From contig NZ_JAGN01000009.1 in NCBI RefSeq assembly GCF_000526675.1, forward strand, positions 1-43,489: DNA of 43,489 nucleotides, in the 5' to 3' direction. The notes under the pieces are model-generated. The model had not been told where the DNA came from and ran no database searches. It was given only the letters and a program-made list of their open reading frames with translations. A program made the translations under genes and the position numbers. Source of the DNA: Atopobacter phocae ATCC BAA-285. Its GTDB lineage: Bacteria > Bacillota > Bacilli > Lactobacillales > Aerococcaceae. Below are positions 16,520 to 25,343 of this stretch, one piece after another; position 1 is the stretch's first letter, and every line of letters starts with the position of its first letter.

Positions 16520-16556
16520 ATAAGGAACTCAATTGATGAGTTCCTTATTTTTTTTA
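16520..16556 (+). terminator. Terminator after the second YSIRK gene
   Basis: ATAAGGAACTCA (16520-16531) pairs perfectly with TGAGTTCCTTAT (16537-16548) and is followed by a long T run. Confidence 0.92.
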
Positions 16557-16797
16557 TAGATAAAAATAAGTAGTATGAGTAGTCATTAAATGTTTACGAA
16601 TTTTATTTTAATAAAATTAGTAAAATAAAATTACAAAAAACAAAAGAAATAGACATTAAATTTTTATAGAAACTTGAAGAAAAATTTTTCATAATTAAAT
16701 TTATTGTTTGTTTTGATTAATAAAAAGCTTGAAATATACTCGTTAAATAAGAAGAATATGATAAAAAAAGAAAAGATAAATGAAAGATAAATGAGTT

Positions 16798-16880
16798 TGT
16801 AACAACTTTATTACATTTTATCTTTATTTATGTTTTTATACTAAAAAAATATTGACATCTATTATTCTAAAGCATATATT
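16798..16880 (+). promoter_or_regulatory. Promoter of the third YSIRK gene with upstream repeats
   Basis: TTGACA (16852-16857), 17-base spacer, TATATT (16875-16880). Upstream, TGTAACAA and TATTACAT-like halves (16798 and 16809) have the same 11-base period as the pair before the second YSIRK gene. The 68 bases from 16790 to the -35 align with 67 bases at that gene. The remainder of 16489-16950 is A/T-rich with nothing else supportable. Confidence 0.75.
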
Positions 16881-16950
16881 TAATTAGCTAAAAAAACTAA
16901 AAAAGATAAAGATTAAATTATTTTAGAATTATTACGTGGAGGATAGAATA

Positions 16951-18389
16951 ATGAACATGAATACACATAAACAACCGAAATACACGATAAAAAAATTAAG
17001 TGTTGGCGTAGCTTCGTGCTTAATTGGTTTTACGCTATTTGGACCAATTAGTGGAACTGTGCATGCAGATGATGTTGAAATGACAACTACTTTAAATCCT
17101 GAAGTGAATACACTAGAAAAAGTAGATCGACTAAAAGACACTGCAGAACAGGATAACAAAAAAGCAGCCAATGAAGACCAAGAGAAAAATAATACGATAG
17201 TAGAACAAAATGAAATGGAATCGGAAGATATTGAGCAAAAAAATTCAACAGTGAATGAGGATTATGAAGAGCCTGAAGAAGAGGAAATTCTTTCTGAAGA
17301 GGATCAACAGAAATTAAATAACATAAAACAGAAAGCTAAAGAAGCTAATTTAGATGTAAATGGTAATGAAAACCCAAAGAAAATTAACGAAGAAATTACA
17401 AAGTTATTAGACGATGTTGAAAAAGAATTTAAAAGACTTTATCCTCATATAAGAATTAATTTTGGTATATATACAGAAAACATGAAAGATTTGAAGGGAA
17501 AGGTAACGGATTCTTCTAGTATACTTGGAAAAGGAAATGCTCTAAAATTCGCAAAAAGTAAAGTGTTAGAATTGAAACTTAGAATTGTACAAAAAGAACT
17601 TAAGGGATATTTAGGGAAACATAGTGCCCAACAGTAGCAAATTATGATATTGCTTTATTAAAAGTAATTCAAGAAGATACTAAAAAACTAAGAGCACTTC
17701 TCCCTTCTGAACAAGAAATGGGAGAAATGCCTCAAAATCAAAATCCAAAAGTCATTCCAGGATTAAAATTACAACCAGCGCCGAAGAAAGAAAAACAGCC
17801 AGAAGTTATTCCAGGATTAAAATTACAACCAGCGCCGAAGAAAGAAAAACAACCAGAAGTCATTCCAGGATTAAAAATACAACCAGCACCGAAAAAAGAA
17901 AAACAGCCAGAAGTTATTCCAGGAATGAAATTACAACCAGCGCCGAAAAAAGAAAAACAGCCAGAAGTTATTCCAGGAATGAAATTACAACCAGCGCCGA
18001 AAAAAGAAAAACAACCAGAAGTCATTCCAGGAATGAAATTACAACTAGCGCCGAAGAAAGAAAAACAGCCAGAAGTGATCCCAGGATTAAAATTACAACC
18101 AGCACCAAAATCAGAAACAAAAGAAGAAACACCAAAAATGCCTGAACTTGCACCGAAAAAATCGGATGACAGTAAACCTAATAATCGCAATATGAACAAA
18201 AAAGAAAACAAACCAAAAGCTCCAGAAGCTAAAGGTCATATGCAAGCAGAACAGCCAAAAGCAAGCACCACTCAAAAACAAGCGACGCTTCCTCAAACAG
18301 GTGAAGAAGTTTCGTTAACAACCGCATTGGTCGCAATGCTTGCTGGATTAGGATTGGTCATTCCAGGATTCAAACGCGAAGAAAAATAA
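16951..18389 (+). pseudogene. Frameshifted YSIRK/LPXTG surface protein gene
   Basis: From ATG 16951 (GGAGGA 7 bases upstream) a frame encodes a YSIRK signal peptide and a charged helical region, stopping at 17637 after 228 residues. The other half continues one frame away, open from 17625. It encodes VANYDIALLKVIQEDTKKL, six 18-residue repeats and a sorting signal (LPQTGEEVSLTTALVAMLAG, then FKREEK). Adding one base at the CCC run at 17627-17629 joins them into a 479-residue protein with the same plan as its left neighbour. So either a single C was lost or the sequence has an error there. As written, the head would be secreted without an anchor and the tail would not be exported. The joined helical part resembles residues 110-180 of the neighbour. 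Confidence 0.85.
17775..18098 (+). repeat. Six tandem 54-bp units encoding an 18-residue Pro/Lys repeat
   Basis: Units begin every 54 bases from 17775 to 18045, encoding PAPKKEKQPEVIPG(L/M)K(L/I)Q; the sixth begins with Leu instead of Pro. A half unit (KVIPGLKLQ) precedes them. They are nearly identical at the DNA level and closely related to the four units in the upstream gene. Confidence 0.95.
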
Positions 18390-18442
18390 TCACATAGATT
18401 TGTCAATTGATGAACGTTGTAAATAACTAACTTAAACACCCC

Positions 18443-18478
18443 AAGGACTGTCGGACTATTCCGATAGTCCTTTTTTGT
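18443..18478 (+). terminator. Terminator after the third YSIRK gene
   Basis: AAGGACTGTCGG pairs with CCGATAGTCCTT (one G-T pair) around ACTATT, followed by six T residues. Confidence 0.88.
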
Positions 18479-18481
18479 ATC

Positions 18482-18522
18482 AAAAAAGACAGCTGCTTTA
18501 CTCATGAGTAAAGGAACTGTCG
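18482..18522 (-). terminator. Terminator of the murT-gatD operon
   Basis: Read on the minus strand, GACAGTTCCTTTACT and AGTAAAGCAGCTGTC pair around CATG (18488-18522) with one internal mismatch, and a TTTTTT tract follows. It lies just after the gatD stop. Confidence 0.85.
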
Positions 18523-18528
18523 TAAAAA

Positions 18529-19215
18529 TTAATCATTTGTTTGTGTGGAAGATGATTCGTCCTGTTGACGTTTTTCGAGAATTAAATCAATGATATGTTC
18601 AGCAAGAGCTTCATTGCGAACAAGCATCGGTCCGTGGAAATATGAGCCAAATACATTTTTATAGCGCATTCCTTCGGTTTGGTCGGTCCCGTTGTTTCCA
18701 TAACCTGTTTCAACATGGCCAAGTGGTTGAACGCCTTCTCCTAAATAAGTATGGCCGGCGTGATTTTCATAACCGATATAAGATTCTCCTGTAACAGGAT
18801 CTTTAATCGTCACATCGCCCACTAGACGATGACTTTGATTCGCGCTTTCGGTAAAGTAATTAATTAATTGAGCGCCTTTAATTTTATCGCCAGCTGGGGT
18901 AGTGTAATACTCACCAAGTAATTGGTAGCCACCGCAAATGGCTAAGAGGACGCCGTCGTTTTCGATATATTTTTGTAACTCATCACGTTTGTGGCCAAGA
19001 TGGTTCGCTACCACTTGTTGTTCGAAGTCCTGTCCTCCGCCAAAAAAGATGAAGTCGTACTGATCACTCGAGAAATCTTCTTCTAATGAGTTAATATCAA
19101 TCGTATAAGGAATACCGCGTTTCTTTAAAAGATGTGCTAGCATCAGCACATTGCCGTAATCCCCATATGTGTTCAATAAGTTACCATATAAATGGCCAAT
19201 TCGAATGGGTTTCAT
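18529..19215 (-). CDS. gatD: Lipid II isoglutaminyl synthase, glutaminase subunit GatD
   Basis: A 228-residue class I-type glutamine amidotransferase of the CobB/CobQ-like group. It frees ammonia from glutamine for MurT to amidate the second-position D-glutamate of lipid II. The nucleophile is Cys94 in LAICGGYQLLG. His194 in SYFHGPML is the expected catalytic histidine, and the N-terminal GHLYGNLLNTYGDYGN is typical of GatD. Its start lies 4 bases after the murT stop, so the two are co-translated and form the heterodimer known from staphylococci and pneumococci. The short acidic Ser/Thr/Gln tail is not conserved. Confidence 0.95.
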   Translation of the reverse strand: MKPIRIGHLYGNLLNTYGDYGNVLMLAHLLKKRGIPYTIDINSLEEDFSSDQYDFIFFGGGQDFEQQVVANHLGHKRDELQKYIENDGVLLAICGGYQLLGEYYTTPAGDKIKGAQLINYFTESANQSHRLVGDVTIKDPVTGESYIGYENHAGHTYLGEGVQPLGHVETGYGNNGTDQTEGMRYKNVFGSYFHGPMLVRNEALAEHIIDLILEKRQQDESSSTQTND

Positions 19216-19219
19216 TGTA

Positions 19220-20560
19220 TCACTCCTTAATGAAGCCTTGTTGGATGAGCGTCTTGCGTAAATCTAACATGGCAGTATAGGTTGCTAGCACGTGCACTTG
19301 TTTAGTATCAACCGCACTAATCGCAGCAGGTAATTGAGTTAAGTCTGACACATAAACTAATTGTGATTCATCAAAGCCGGCTACGAGTAACCGTTTCTTC
19401 ATCTCGTCTGCTTTCATACCACCATATAAGACGCGTTGAATACCTTTTTCTTTGAAGATTTCATAATGACCGTCCCAAATCCAACTCACATCTTGCCCGT
19501 CAGCATAGTTATTGTTCAACAGACAAACTAGTGTATATGGATCAGGTTCGTTAGTTAATAGGTCAATTACTTGATTCACACCGACAGGATTTTTCGTTAA
19601 ATTAATTAGCACGTTTTTGTCATCGATATGAATGGCTTCTTGACGACCAAAAATGCGTTTAGCTCGGTTAAATCCGGCTTTAATTGATTCAGGCGAAGCA
19701 CCTAGGAAACGTGCTAAAGAATAAGCCGCTAAAGCATTATAAATATTGTACATACCACCAATATTTAATTGGAAAGTATGGCCATCAATCGCAAAGTCAG
19801 ATTGATTAATCGTTAACGTGTCAACTGATGTAACGGCATAATCTAGTGCAGGACGTTTGAAGTCACCTGTACGACAATAGTAATCGCCTAAGTTGCTATA
19901 TGTATTTAAATAGTAATGTAATAAATGATGGCAAATCGGACAGAGCACACCGTCAGTATTTGGATCAAGCGCTACATCTTCTTGAGGTGGCAAGTGATTA
20001 AACCCAAAAAATTGATACGGATTGTCTAAACGATTCGCATTAAAAATAGGCGAGTCGCCATTCGCGATAATCGTTGCAACCGGTGCATTTTTAGCCCCAT
20101 CTAACATCATTTGGTAAACGGAATATATTTCACCGTAACGATCCATTTGATCACGGAATAAGTTAGTAAAGACAATAGCTTTTGGTTTAATGACGGCGGT
20201 AACTTTGTTTAATGTGGCTTCATCAATTTCCAATACGGCAATTTTACGTGCGCCTTTTGGAGCGCGATCTGCTAAAAACGTACTGACAATCCCTTGTAGC
20301 ATGTTCGCTCCCGTTGGATTCGTTAAAATGTGGTCGTATTGGTCACGCAATGCTTCAACGGTTAAAGCGGTCGTTAATGTTTTCCCATTAGTTCCCGTAA
20401 TCATCACAACGTCATAATCGGCAGTAATGGCTTGAAAAACGGTAGGGTCAATTTTCTGAGCAAGTTGTCCAGGAAAGCTCGATCCGCCGTTGGTTAATCG
20501 TTTCAGCACACGTTGGCTGAGTCGTGCGATTGAAATCGCAAGTTGCTGTCTAATAGTCAA
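19220..20560 (-). CDS. murT: Lipid II isoglutaminyl synthase, Mur ligase subunit MurT
   Basis: A 446-residue Mur-ligase-like enzyme that activates lipid II D-glutamate with ATP for amidation by GatD-derived ammonia. The P-loop is MITGTNGKTLTT (about residues 53-64) and the C-terminal DUF1727 region contains the MurT-typical VLINLTKNPVGVNQV. The start is TTG at 20560, with a perfect AAGGAGG 8 bases upstream; no ATG is near. A Zn-ribbon insertion has Cys207, Cys210 and Cys229, but the usual fourth cysteine position reads Gly (CRTG before DFKRP). MurT is first in the operon. Confidence 0.94.
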   Translation of the reverse strand: MTIRQQLAISIARLSQRVLKRLTNGGSSFPGQLAQKIDPTVFQAITADYDVVMITGTNGKTLTTALTVEALRDQYDHILTNPTGANMLQGIVSTFLADRAPKGARKIAVLEIDEATLNKVTAVIKPKAIVFTNLFRDQMDRYGEIYSVYQMMLDGAKNAPVATIIANGDSPIFNANRLDNPYQFFGFNHLPPQEDVALDPNTDGVLCPICHHLLHYYLNTYSNLGDYYCRTGDFKRPALDYAVTSVDTLTINQSDFAIDGHTFQLNIGGMYNIYNALAAYSLARFLGASPESIKAGFNRAKRIFGRQEAIHIDDKNVLINLTKNPVGVNQVIDLLTNEPDPYTLVCLLNNNYADGQDVSWIWDGHYEIFKEKGIQRVLYGGMKADEMKKRLLVAGFDESQLVYVSDLTQLPAAISAVDTKQVHVLATYTAMLDLRKTLIQQGFIKE

Positions 20561-20626
20561 GAGTGTTCCTCCTTGTCAATCGAATGATGCACTTTATTCA
20601 TAGCGACGAATCGTCTGAATAGAAGT

Positions 20627-20673
20627 ATATGATTAGTTATCATATCATAAATGGAGGGCAAAGAGAGAGTCAA
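20627..20673 (-). promoter_or_regulatory. murT: Promoter of murT-gatD with an overlapping dyad
   Basis: On the minus strand TTGACT (20673-20668), an 18-base spacer and TATGAT (20649-20644). A dyad, ATATGAT-TAGTT-ATCATAT (20627-20645), overlaps the edge of the -10 box and the predicted start site, a position suited to a repressor. Confidence 0.65.
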
Positions 20674-20731
20674 GTGAACACTTTATAAGAAGTTTTATAA
20701 AATAGTGAAAAACGATTAATGAAAATATTAG

Positions 20732-20760
20732 TTGAATGTTTCTGTCCGTACACATAAAAT
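20732..20760 (+). promoter_or_regulatory. tdk: Promoter of tdk
   Basis: TTGAAT (20732-20737), 17-base spacer, TAAAAT (20755-20760), 34 bases before the ATG of tdk. It is likely to drive the following prfA cluster as well. Confidence 0.7.
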
Positions 20761-20794
20761 GAGTAAGATGACTTTATCAAGAGGAGGAATTATT

Positions 20795-21388
20795 ATGGCG
20801 CAGTTATACTTTAAGTACGGAGCAATGAACAGTGGGAAATCCATTGATATTTTGAAGGTTGCTCATAACTACGAAGAACAAAATAAGAAAGTGGTGTTAA
20901 TGACGAGTGCCATCGATACACGGACAAAAGTCGGTGAAATTTCGAGTCGTATTGGCTTGCGACGTGATGCGCATGTCATTGAAGATGATACAAATATTTT
21001 TGAAATCGTGAAAAATCTACCCGGTCCAATTTATTGTGTATTGCTCGATGAAGCTCAATTTTTATCACAAGCGCACGTGCATCAATTAATGCAAATTGTG
21101 GATGAATTAGACATCCCCGTGATGGCTTATGGATTGAAAAATGACTTCCAAAACAAATTATTTGAAGGAAGCCGTGAATTGCTATTGCAAGCGGATAAGA
21201 TTGAAGAAATGAAGACTATCTGTTGGTTCTGTCACAAAAAAGCGACAATGAACTTACGTTTAAGTGATGGTCGTCCAGTGTACACAGGGGAACAAATTCA
21301 AATCGGTGGGAATGAAAGTTATTGGCCAGTTTGCCGCAAACATTACAATAATCCCCCATTAAATCACGCGGGACAAGTGGAACTATAA
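20795..21388 (+). CDS. tdk: Thymidine kinase
   Basis: Start at ATG 20795, after AGAGGAGGA; the frame extends upstream into the promoter and those codons are not used. The 197-residue product phosphorylates thymidine in the salvage pathway. Walker A is GAMNSGKS (about residues 9-16), Walker B is VLLDEAQFL, and the Zn-binding lasso has CWFC and CRKH. The size and domain order match bacterial type II kinases. The tdk-prfA-prmC order is conserved widely in Firmicutes. Confidence 0.95.
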   Translation: MAQLYFKYGAMNSGKSIDILKVAHNYEEQNKKVVLMTSAIDTRTKVGEISSRIGLRRDAHVIEDDTNIFEIVKNLPGPIYCVLLDEAQFLSQAHVHQLMQIVDELDIPVMAYGLKNDFQNKLFEGSRELLLQADKIEEMKTICWFCHKKATMNLRLSDGRPVYTGEQIQIGGNESYWPVCRKHYNNPPLNHAGQVEL

Positions 21389-21444
21389 GTAATAATTAGT
21401 TTATAATAGACTTAAATAAAACCAAACGATTGAAAGGAGTAGTT

Positions 21445-22521
21445 ATGTACGATCAACTAGATACATTTATTATACGACATAATGAGTTAAACGAATTAAT
21501 GAGTGATCCATCCGTTATTACAGATACGAAGCGTTTCATGGCGTTATCTAAAGAAGAGGCCAATTTACGTCCGAAAGTTGAAAAGTTTAAACGTTATCAA
21601 ACGGTTGTTACTGAAATAGAAGAGGCAGAAGAAATCTTAAGTGATTCAAACGATCCAGACATGATTGACATGGCGAAGGAAGAGTTGAGTGAACTTAAAG
21701 CAGAACGTGAAACCCTTCAAGAAGAAATTAAGTTATTACTGTTGCCAGAAGATCCTAACGATTCAAAAAATACGATTATGGAAATTCGTGGTGCAGCGGG
21801 TGGCGATGAAGCCCAATTATTTGCGGGTGATTTATATAATATGTACCAACGCTATGCAGAGAAGCAAGGTTGGAAGGTTGAAGTTTTAGATGCGAACATC
21901 ACAGGAATCGGTGGTTACAAAGAAATTATTTTAATGATTACTGGGGATAAAGTTTACTCTAAATTAAAATATGAATCAGGAGCGCATCGTGTACAACGTG
22001 TCCCAGCAACAGAAAGTCAAGGGCGTGTACACACATCAACAGCGACCGTTGTAGTTATGCCAGAAGCGGAAGAAGTTGAAATTGATATTGACGAAAACGA
22101 CATTCGTGTGGATATTTACCACGCATCAGGAGCGGGTGGACAGCACGTTAATAAGACGGCATCTGCTGTTCGTTTAACGCATTTACCAACAGGAATTGTG
22201 GTGGCGATGCAAGATGAACGGTCACAGTTGAAAAACCGTGAAAAAGCGATGAAAGTTCTACGTGCGCGAGTGTATGATGCGCGTCTACAAGAAAGTCAAT
22301 CAGCTTATGATCAAGAACGGAAGTCGGCTGTTGGAACGGGGGATCGTTCGGAACGGATTCGGACATACAACTATCCACAAAGTCGTGTCACTGATCACCG
22401 CATCAACTTAACGTTACAAAAATTAGATCAAATTTTAAATGGTAACTTAGATGAAATCGTCGATGCGTTAATTTTAGCGGATCAAACAGCGAAGTTAGAA
22501 GATATGAATAAAAATGGCTAA
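21445..22521 (+). CDS. prfA: Peptide chain release factor 1
   Basis: A 358-residue class I release factor reading UAA and UAG. ATG 21445 follows GAAAGGAG; a TTG at 21430 lies within that ribosome site and is not used. The codon-recognition motif is PAT (residues 187-189), which marks RF1 rather than RF2. The peptidyl-hydrolysis loop is [12 protein letters not shown], with GGQ at 231-233. The gene overlaps prmC by 8 bases; PrmC methylates the glutamine of that GGQ motif. The joint translation of enzyme and substrate is conserved. Confidence 0.97.
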   Translation: MYDQLDTFIIRHNELNELMSDPSVITDTKRFMALSKEEANLRPKVEKFKRYQTVVTEIEEAEEILSDSNDPDMIDMAKEELSELKAERETLQEEIKLLLLPEDPNDSKNTIMEIRGAAGGDEAQLFAGDLYNMYQRYAEKQGWKVEVLDANITGIGGYKEIILMITGDKVYSKLKYESGAHRVQRVPATESQGRVHTSTATVVVMPEAEEVEIDIDENDIRVDIYHASGAGGQHVNKTASAVRLTHLPTGIVVAMQDERSQLKNREKAMKVLRARVYDARLQESQSAYDQERKSAVGTGDRSERIRTYNYPQSRVTDHRINLTLQKLDQILNGNLDEIVDALILADQTAKLEDMNKNG

Positions 22522-23410
22522 AACAGTGCAACCAACTTATCGTCAAGGCGAGCAATATGTGCGAGAACAACTTGATCCGCAAGTTGTGACCGATGACCCA
22601 ACAGCCCTTTATCGCTATCAACTGTTCTTAACGCATCAATGGTCCTTAACCGATTACGTGCAACATGTGGACGAGGAGATGCCAGCGACTGAATGGGAGC
22701 AACTGAAAAAACTCGTTCGTCGGTTAAATGCGTATGAACCACTCCAATACATTGTCGAACGGGCGTATTTTTACGACCGTTTTTGGCACGTCGATCAGCG
22801 GGTACTAATTCCACGACCGGAAACAGAAGGATTAGTGGATCAAGCGCGTCAATTCATTGAACGTGCACCTGACAAGGCGCTTCGAATGGCTGATATCGGA
22901 ACGGGAAGTGGAATTATCGGCCTAACATTGAAACGGTTGTATCCTACGTTGGATGTCGTGTTAACAGATGTGTCATCGGATGCGTTGGCAGTCGCTCAGA
23001 TGAATGCGACGGACCACCAATTAGAAGTAACGATGCGGCAAGGTTCATTATTAGAAGCATTATCAGTAGATGAAGTACAGGCGTTGGATATCATTGTGTC
23101 TAATCCGCCGTATATTGCCTTCAGTGAACAAACGGTAATGGACGAGTCAGTCAAACGTTACGAACCTCAATTGGCATTATATGCTCAGCAAGAGGGACTT
23201 GCTTTATACGAAACGTTATTTCGACAAGTAAAGGCAGCCCATGTTACACCTACCATTTTGTTAGAATGTGGGTATCGACAAGGAACGGCTATTCAACAAT
23301 TAGCACATGGACATTTGCCAAACTGGGATGTGACGATTGTACCAGACGAACAAGGACATGACCGCATCATTATAATTGAACCGAAACAATCAGTAGCAGA
23401 TGAGCAATAA
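22514..23410 (+). CDS. prmC: Release-factor glutamine methyltransferase PrmC
   Basis: A 298-residue SAM-dependent methyltransferase that N5-methylates the GGQ glutamine of RF1 and RF2. An N-terminal helical substrate-binding domain (about 1-95) is followed by the Rossmann domain with the SAM loop [10 protein letters not shown] (127-136) and the active-site NPPY (197-200). It starts within the end of prfA, and the next gene begins a few bases after its stop. Confidence 0.95.
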   Translation: MAKTVQPTYRQGEQYVREQLDPQVVTDDPTALYRYQLFLTHQWSLTDYVQHVDEEMPATEWEQLKKLVRRLNAYEPLQYIVERAYFYDRFWHVDQRVLIPRPETEGLVDQARQFIERAPDKALRMADIGTGSGIIGLTLKRLYPTLDVVLTDVSSDALAVAQMNATDHQLEVTMRQGSLLEALSVDEVQALDIIVSNPPYIAFSEQTVMDESVKRYEPQLALYAQQEGLALYETLFRQVKAAHVTPTILLECGYRQGTAIQQLAHGHLPNWDVTIVPDEQGHDRIIIIEPKQSVADEQ

Positions 23411-23422
23411 GAGGTGAGAGAG

Positions 23423-24424
23423 ATGAAACAGGCAATGATTTTAAACGTGACGGATGCGACGTTACAACAAGCAGCCAGCGCATTAAAACAAGGGGAATTA
23501 GTAGCATTTCCTACCGAGACCGTATACGGCTTAGGTGCCATCGTCTCCAATACAGATGCGATTGAACGCGTGTTTGAAGCAAAAGGACGCTCGCGCACGA
23601 ATCCTGTGAATTTAACGGTCGCTTCTAAAGAAATGGCCCAAGCGTATGTTCATCCACTCGACGAAAAAACAGAACAATTGATGGCTGCTTTTTGGCCGGG
23701 ACCATTAACGCTAGTGTTAAAACGGCGGATGGATCGAGTGCCTAATATAGTGACTGCAGGACAAGACACGGTCGCTTTACGCATGCCGAAACAGTCGGAT
23801 ACGCTGCGGTTAATTGAATATGTAGGCGAACCGATTGTCGGGCCTAGTGCGAATACGAGTGGTCGACCAAGCCCTACATTAGCGACGCATGTAGCGCATG
23901 ATTTGGGGGAGCAAGTAACTTATATTTTAGATGGGGGACAATCAGCGTTAGGAATTGAATCAACGATTATTGACCTATCGAGTGATCGACCAGTCATTTT
24001 ACGCGTAGGCGAAATTACACGTGAAGCCATTGAATCAGTTATTGGGCCAATTGAAGTCAATCAAGCCCAAGCGCCAGCAAGTCAACGACCGCACTATCAA
24101 CCGGATACACCAGTTTATCGGTTGAAAGGAACAGCGGAAGATATCGTCCAACAACTACATAAATGTTCAAATCGACAAATCGCACTCGCTCTACCGGAGG
24201 AATTATTTAACGTCTTGGAAAACTCTGGACAAATTGACGCACGGTTGTATAATATGGGAGCAACTGTGAAAACGTATAAGCAACAATTATACAATATTTT
24301 ACGACAAGTGGATGAAGAATCTTTCGATGCAATTATTCTATATGAAGTTGAAGAAACCGCAGAATCAAGCAGTTTAGTTCAACGTATACGATTAATTAGC
24401 GAATCATTTTTAAACCTTCCTTAA
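23423..24424 (+). CDS. ywlC: L-threonylcarbamoyladenylate synthase (Sua5/YwlC)
   Basis: ATG 23423 is preferred over the GTG at 23414, which lies inside the likely ribosome site GAGGTGAGAG. The 333-residue protein makes threonylcarbamoyl-AMP from threonine, bicarbonate and ATP, the first step of tRNA t6A37 formation. The YrdC domain (about 1-205) shows FPTETVYGLGA, a KGRSRTNP motif, WPGPLTLVLK and GPSANTSGRPSPT. A linker and a smaller C-terminal Sua5 domain follow (about 230-333). KGRSRTNPVNL differs from the commoner KGRP..NPL pattern but keeps the Lys and Arg. It is last in the prfA-prmC cluster; glyA, often next in relatives, is absent. Confidence 0.94.
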   Translation: MKQAMILNVTDATLQQAASALKQGELVAFPTETVYGLGAIVSNTDAIERVFEAKGRSRTNPVNLTVASKEMAQAYVHPLDEKTEQLMAAFWPGPLTLVLKRRMDRVPNIVTAGQDTVALRMPKQSDTLRLIEYVGEPIVGPSANTSGRPSPTLATHVAHDLGEQVTYILDGGQSALGIESTIIDLSSDRPVILRVGEITREAIESVIGPIEVNQAQAPASQRPHYQPDTPVYRLKGTAEDIVQQLHKCSNRQIALALPEELFNVLENSGQIDARLYNMGATVKTYKQQLYNILRQVDEESFDAIILYEVEETAESSSLVQRIRLISESFLNLP

Positions 24425-24550
24425 AATACTGGTAATTGTTTCATATTTTCAGTAAAATGTAAATCAAACGGTGTTTTATTCCTATATATATGAAAAGGAC
24501 ACCACCAATCAAGTGCAGCAATGTGCTTAATCACAAAGGAGGCCAATAGG

Positions 24551-25201
24551 ATGAATGAATTGAATGTGGAAAACTTTCATGTGTTAGATCACCCATTGAT
24601 TCAACACAAGTTGACGATCATTCGACAAAAAGATTGTGGAACGAAAGAGTTCCGTGAAGTAGTGGACGAAATTTCGATGTTAATGGCATACGAAGTCAGT
24701 CGTGACTTACCGTTGTCAGAGGTGGAGATTGAAACGCCACTAACAAAAAGTGTTCAAAAGCAATTATCTGGAAAGAAAGTTGCTGTTATTCCTATTTTGA
24801 GAGCTGGGATTGGGATGGTTGACGGAATATTGAAGTTAATTCCGGCAGCACGTGTCGGCCATGTCGGGTTATACCGCGACCATGATACGTTACAACCAAT
24901 CGAGTATTTTGTGAAATTGCCAAAGGATATCGCAGAGCGTCGTCTATTTGTTGTTGATCCAATGTTAGCAACAGGTGGTTCAGCTGTTGCAGCGATTGAT
25001 GCCCTCATTAAACGCGGTGCAGATCCAAAGGCGATTAGTTTCTGTTGTTTAGTCGCAGCTCCAGAAGGCGTTCAAGTCCTACATGACGCCCACCCTGAAG
25101 TGAAAATTATCACTGCTGCATTAGATGATGGATTGAATGAAGATTCTTACATTGTTCCAGGTCTAGGCGACGCAGGGGATCGTCTGTTTGGGACAAAATA
25201 A
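24551..25201 (+). CDS. upp: Uracil phosphoribosyltransferase
   Basis: Start at ATG 24551, 8 bases after a perfect AAAGGAGG; the frame upstream of it is not used. The 216-residue enzyme converts uracil and PRPP to [25 protein letters not shown] is the family N-terminus (about residues 12-33), the PRPP loop is [10 protein letters not shown], and the uracil-binding end is [11 protein letters not shown]. The 126 bases ahead hold only weak promoter-like sequence. The gene is separated from the ATP synthase operon by a structured intergenic region. Confidence 0.97.
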   Translation: MNELNVENFHVLDHPLIQHKLTIIRQKDCGTKEFREVVDEISMLMAYEVSRDLPLSEVEIETPLTKSVQKQLSGKKVAVIPILRAGIGMVDGILKLIPAARVGHVGLYRDHDTLQPIEYFVKLPKDIAERRLFVVDPMLATGGSAVAAIDALIKRGADPKAISFCCLVAAPEGVQVLHDAHPEVKIITAALDDGLNEDSYIVPGLGDAGDRLFGTK

Positions 25202-25214
25202 AAAATAACGTCAA

Positions 25215-25322
25215 GTAAGTACCCACTTACAAGACAAAGTAGTCATCGAACGCTGACTATTGCCATGAAAATATGACAATAACGAGGCCTTGGATTCCCT
25301 GTTCTAAGGCTTTTTAATTTTT
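25215..25322 (+). terminator. Run of four hairpins between upp and atpB, ending in a terminator
   Basis: In order: GTAAGT-ACCC-ACTTAC (25215-25230), TAGTCA-N8-TGACTA (25240-25259), ATTGCCAT-N6-ATGACAAT with one mismatch (25259-25280), and GCCTTGGA pairing with TCTAAGGC with one mismatch (about 25287-25310), followed by TTTTTAATTTTTT. The last is a credible rho-independent terminator 34 bases before the atpB ATG. If the atp operon is transcribed through it, it could act as an attenuator. Confidence 0.6.
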
Positions 25323-25343
25323 TATAGAGATGGGGTGAAGTAA

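Noticed and set aside
15967-18098. Tandem repeats considered as a CRISPR array
   Set aside because: Units are contiguous 54-bp coding repeats without spacers, in frame with LPXTG proteins.
17738-18211. Antisense frame opposite the repeats of the third YSIRK gene
   Set aside because: Same repeat artefact as in the neighbouring gene, without a start or ribosome site of its own.
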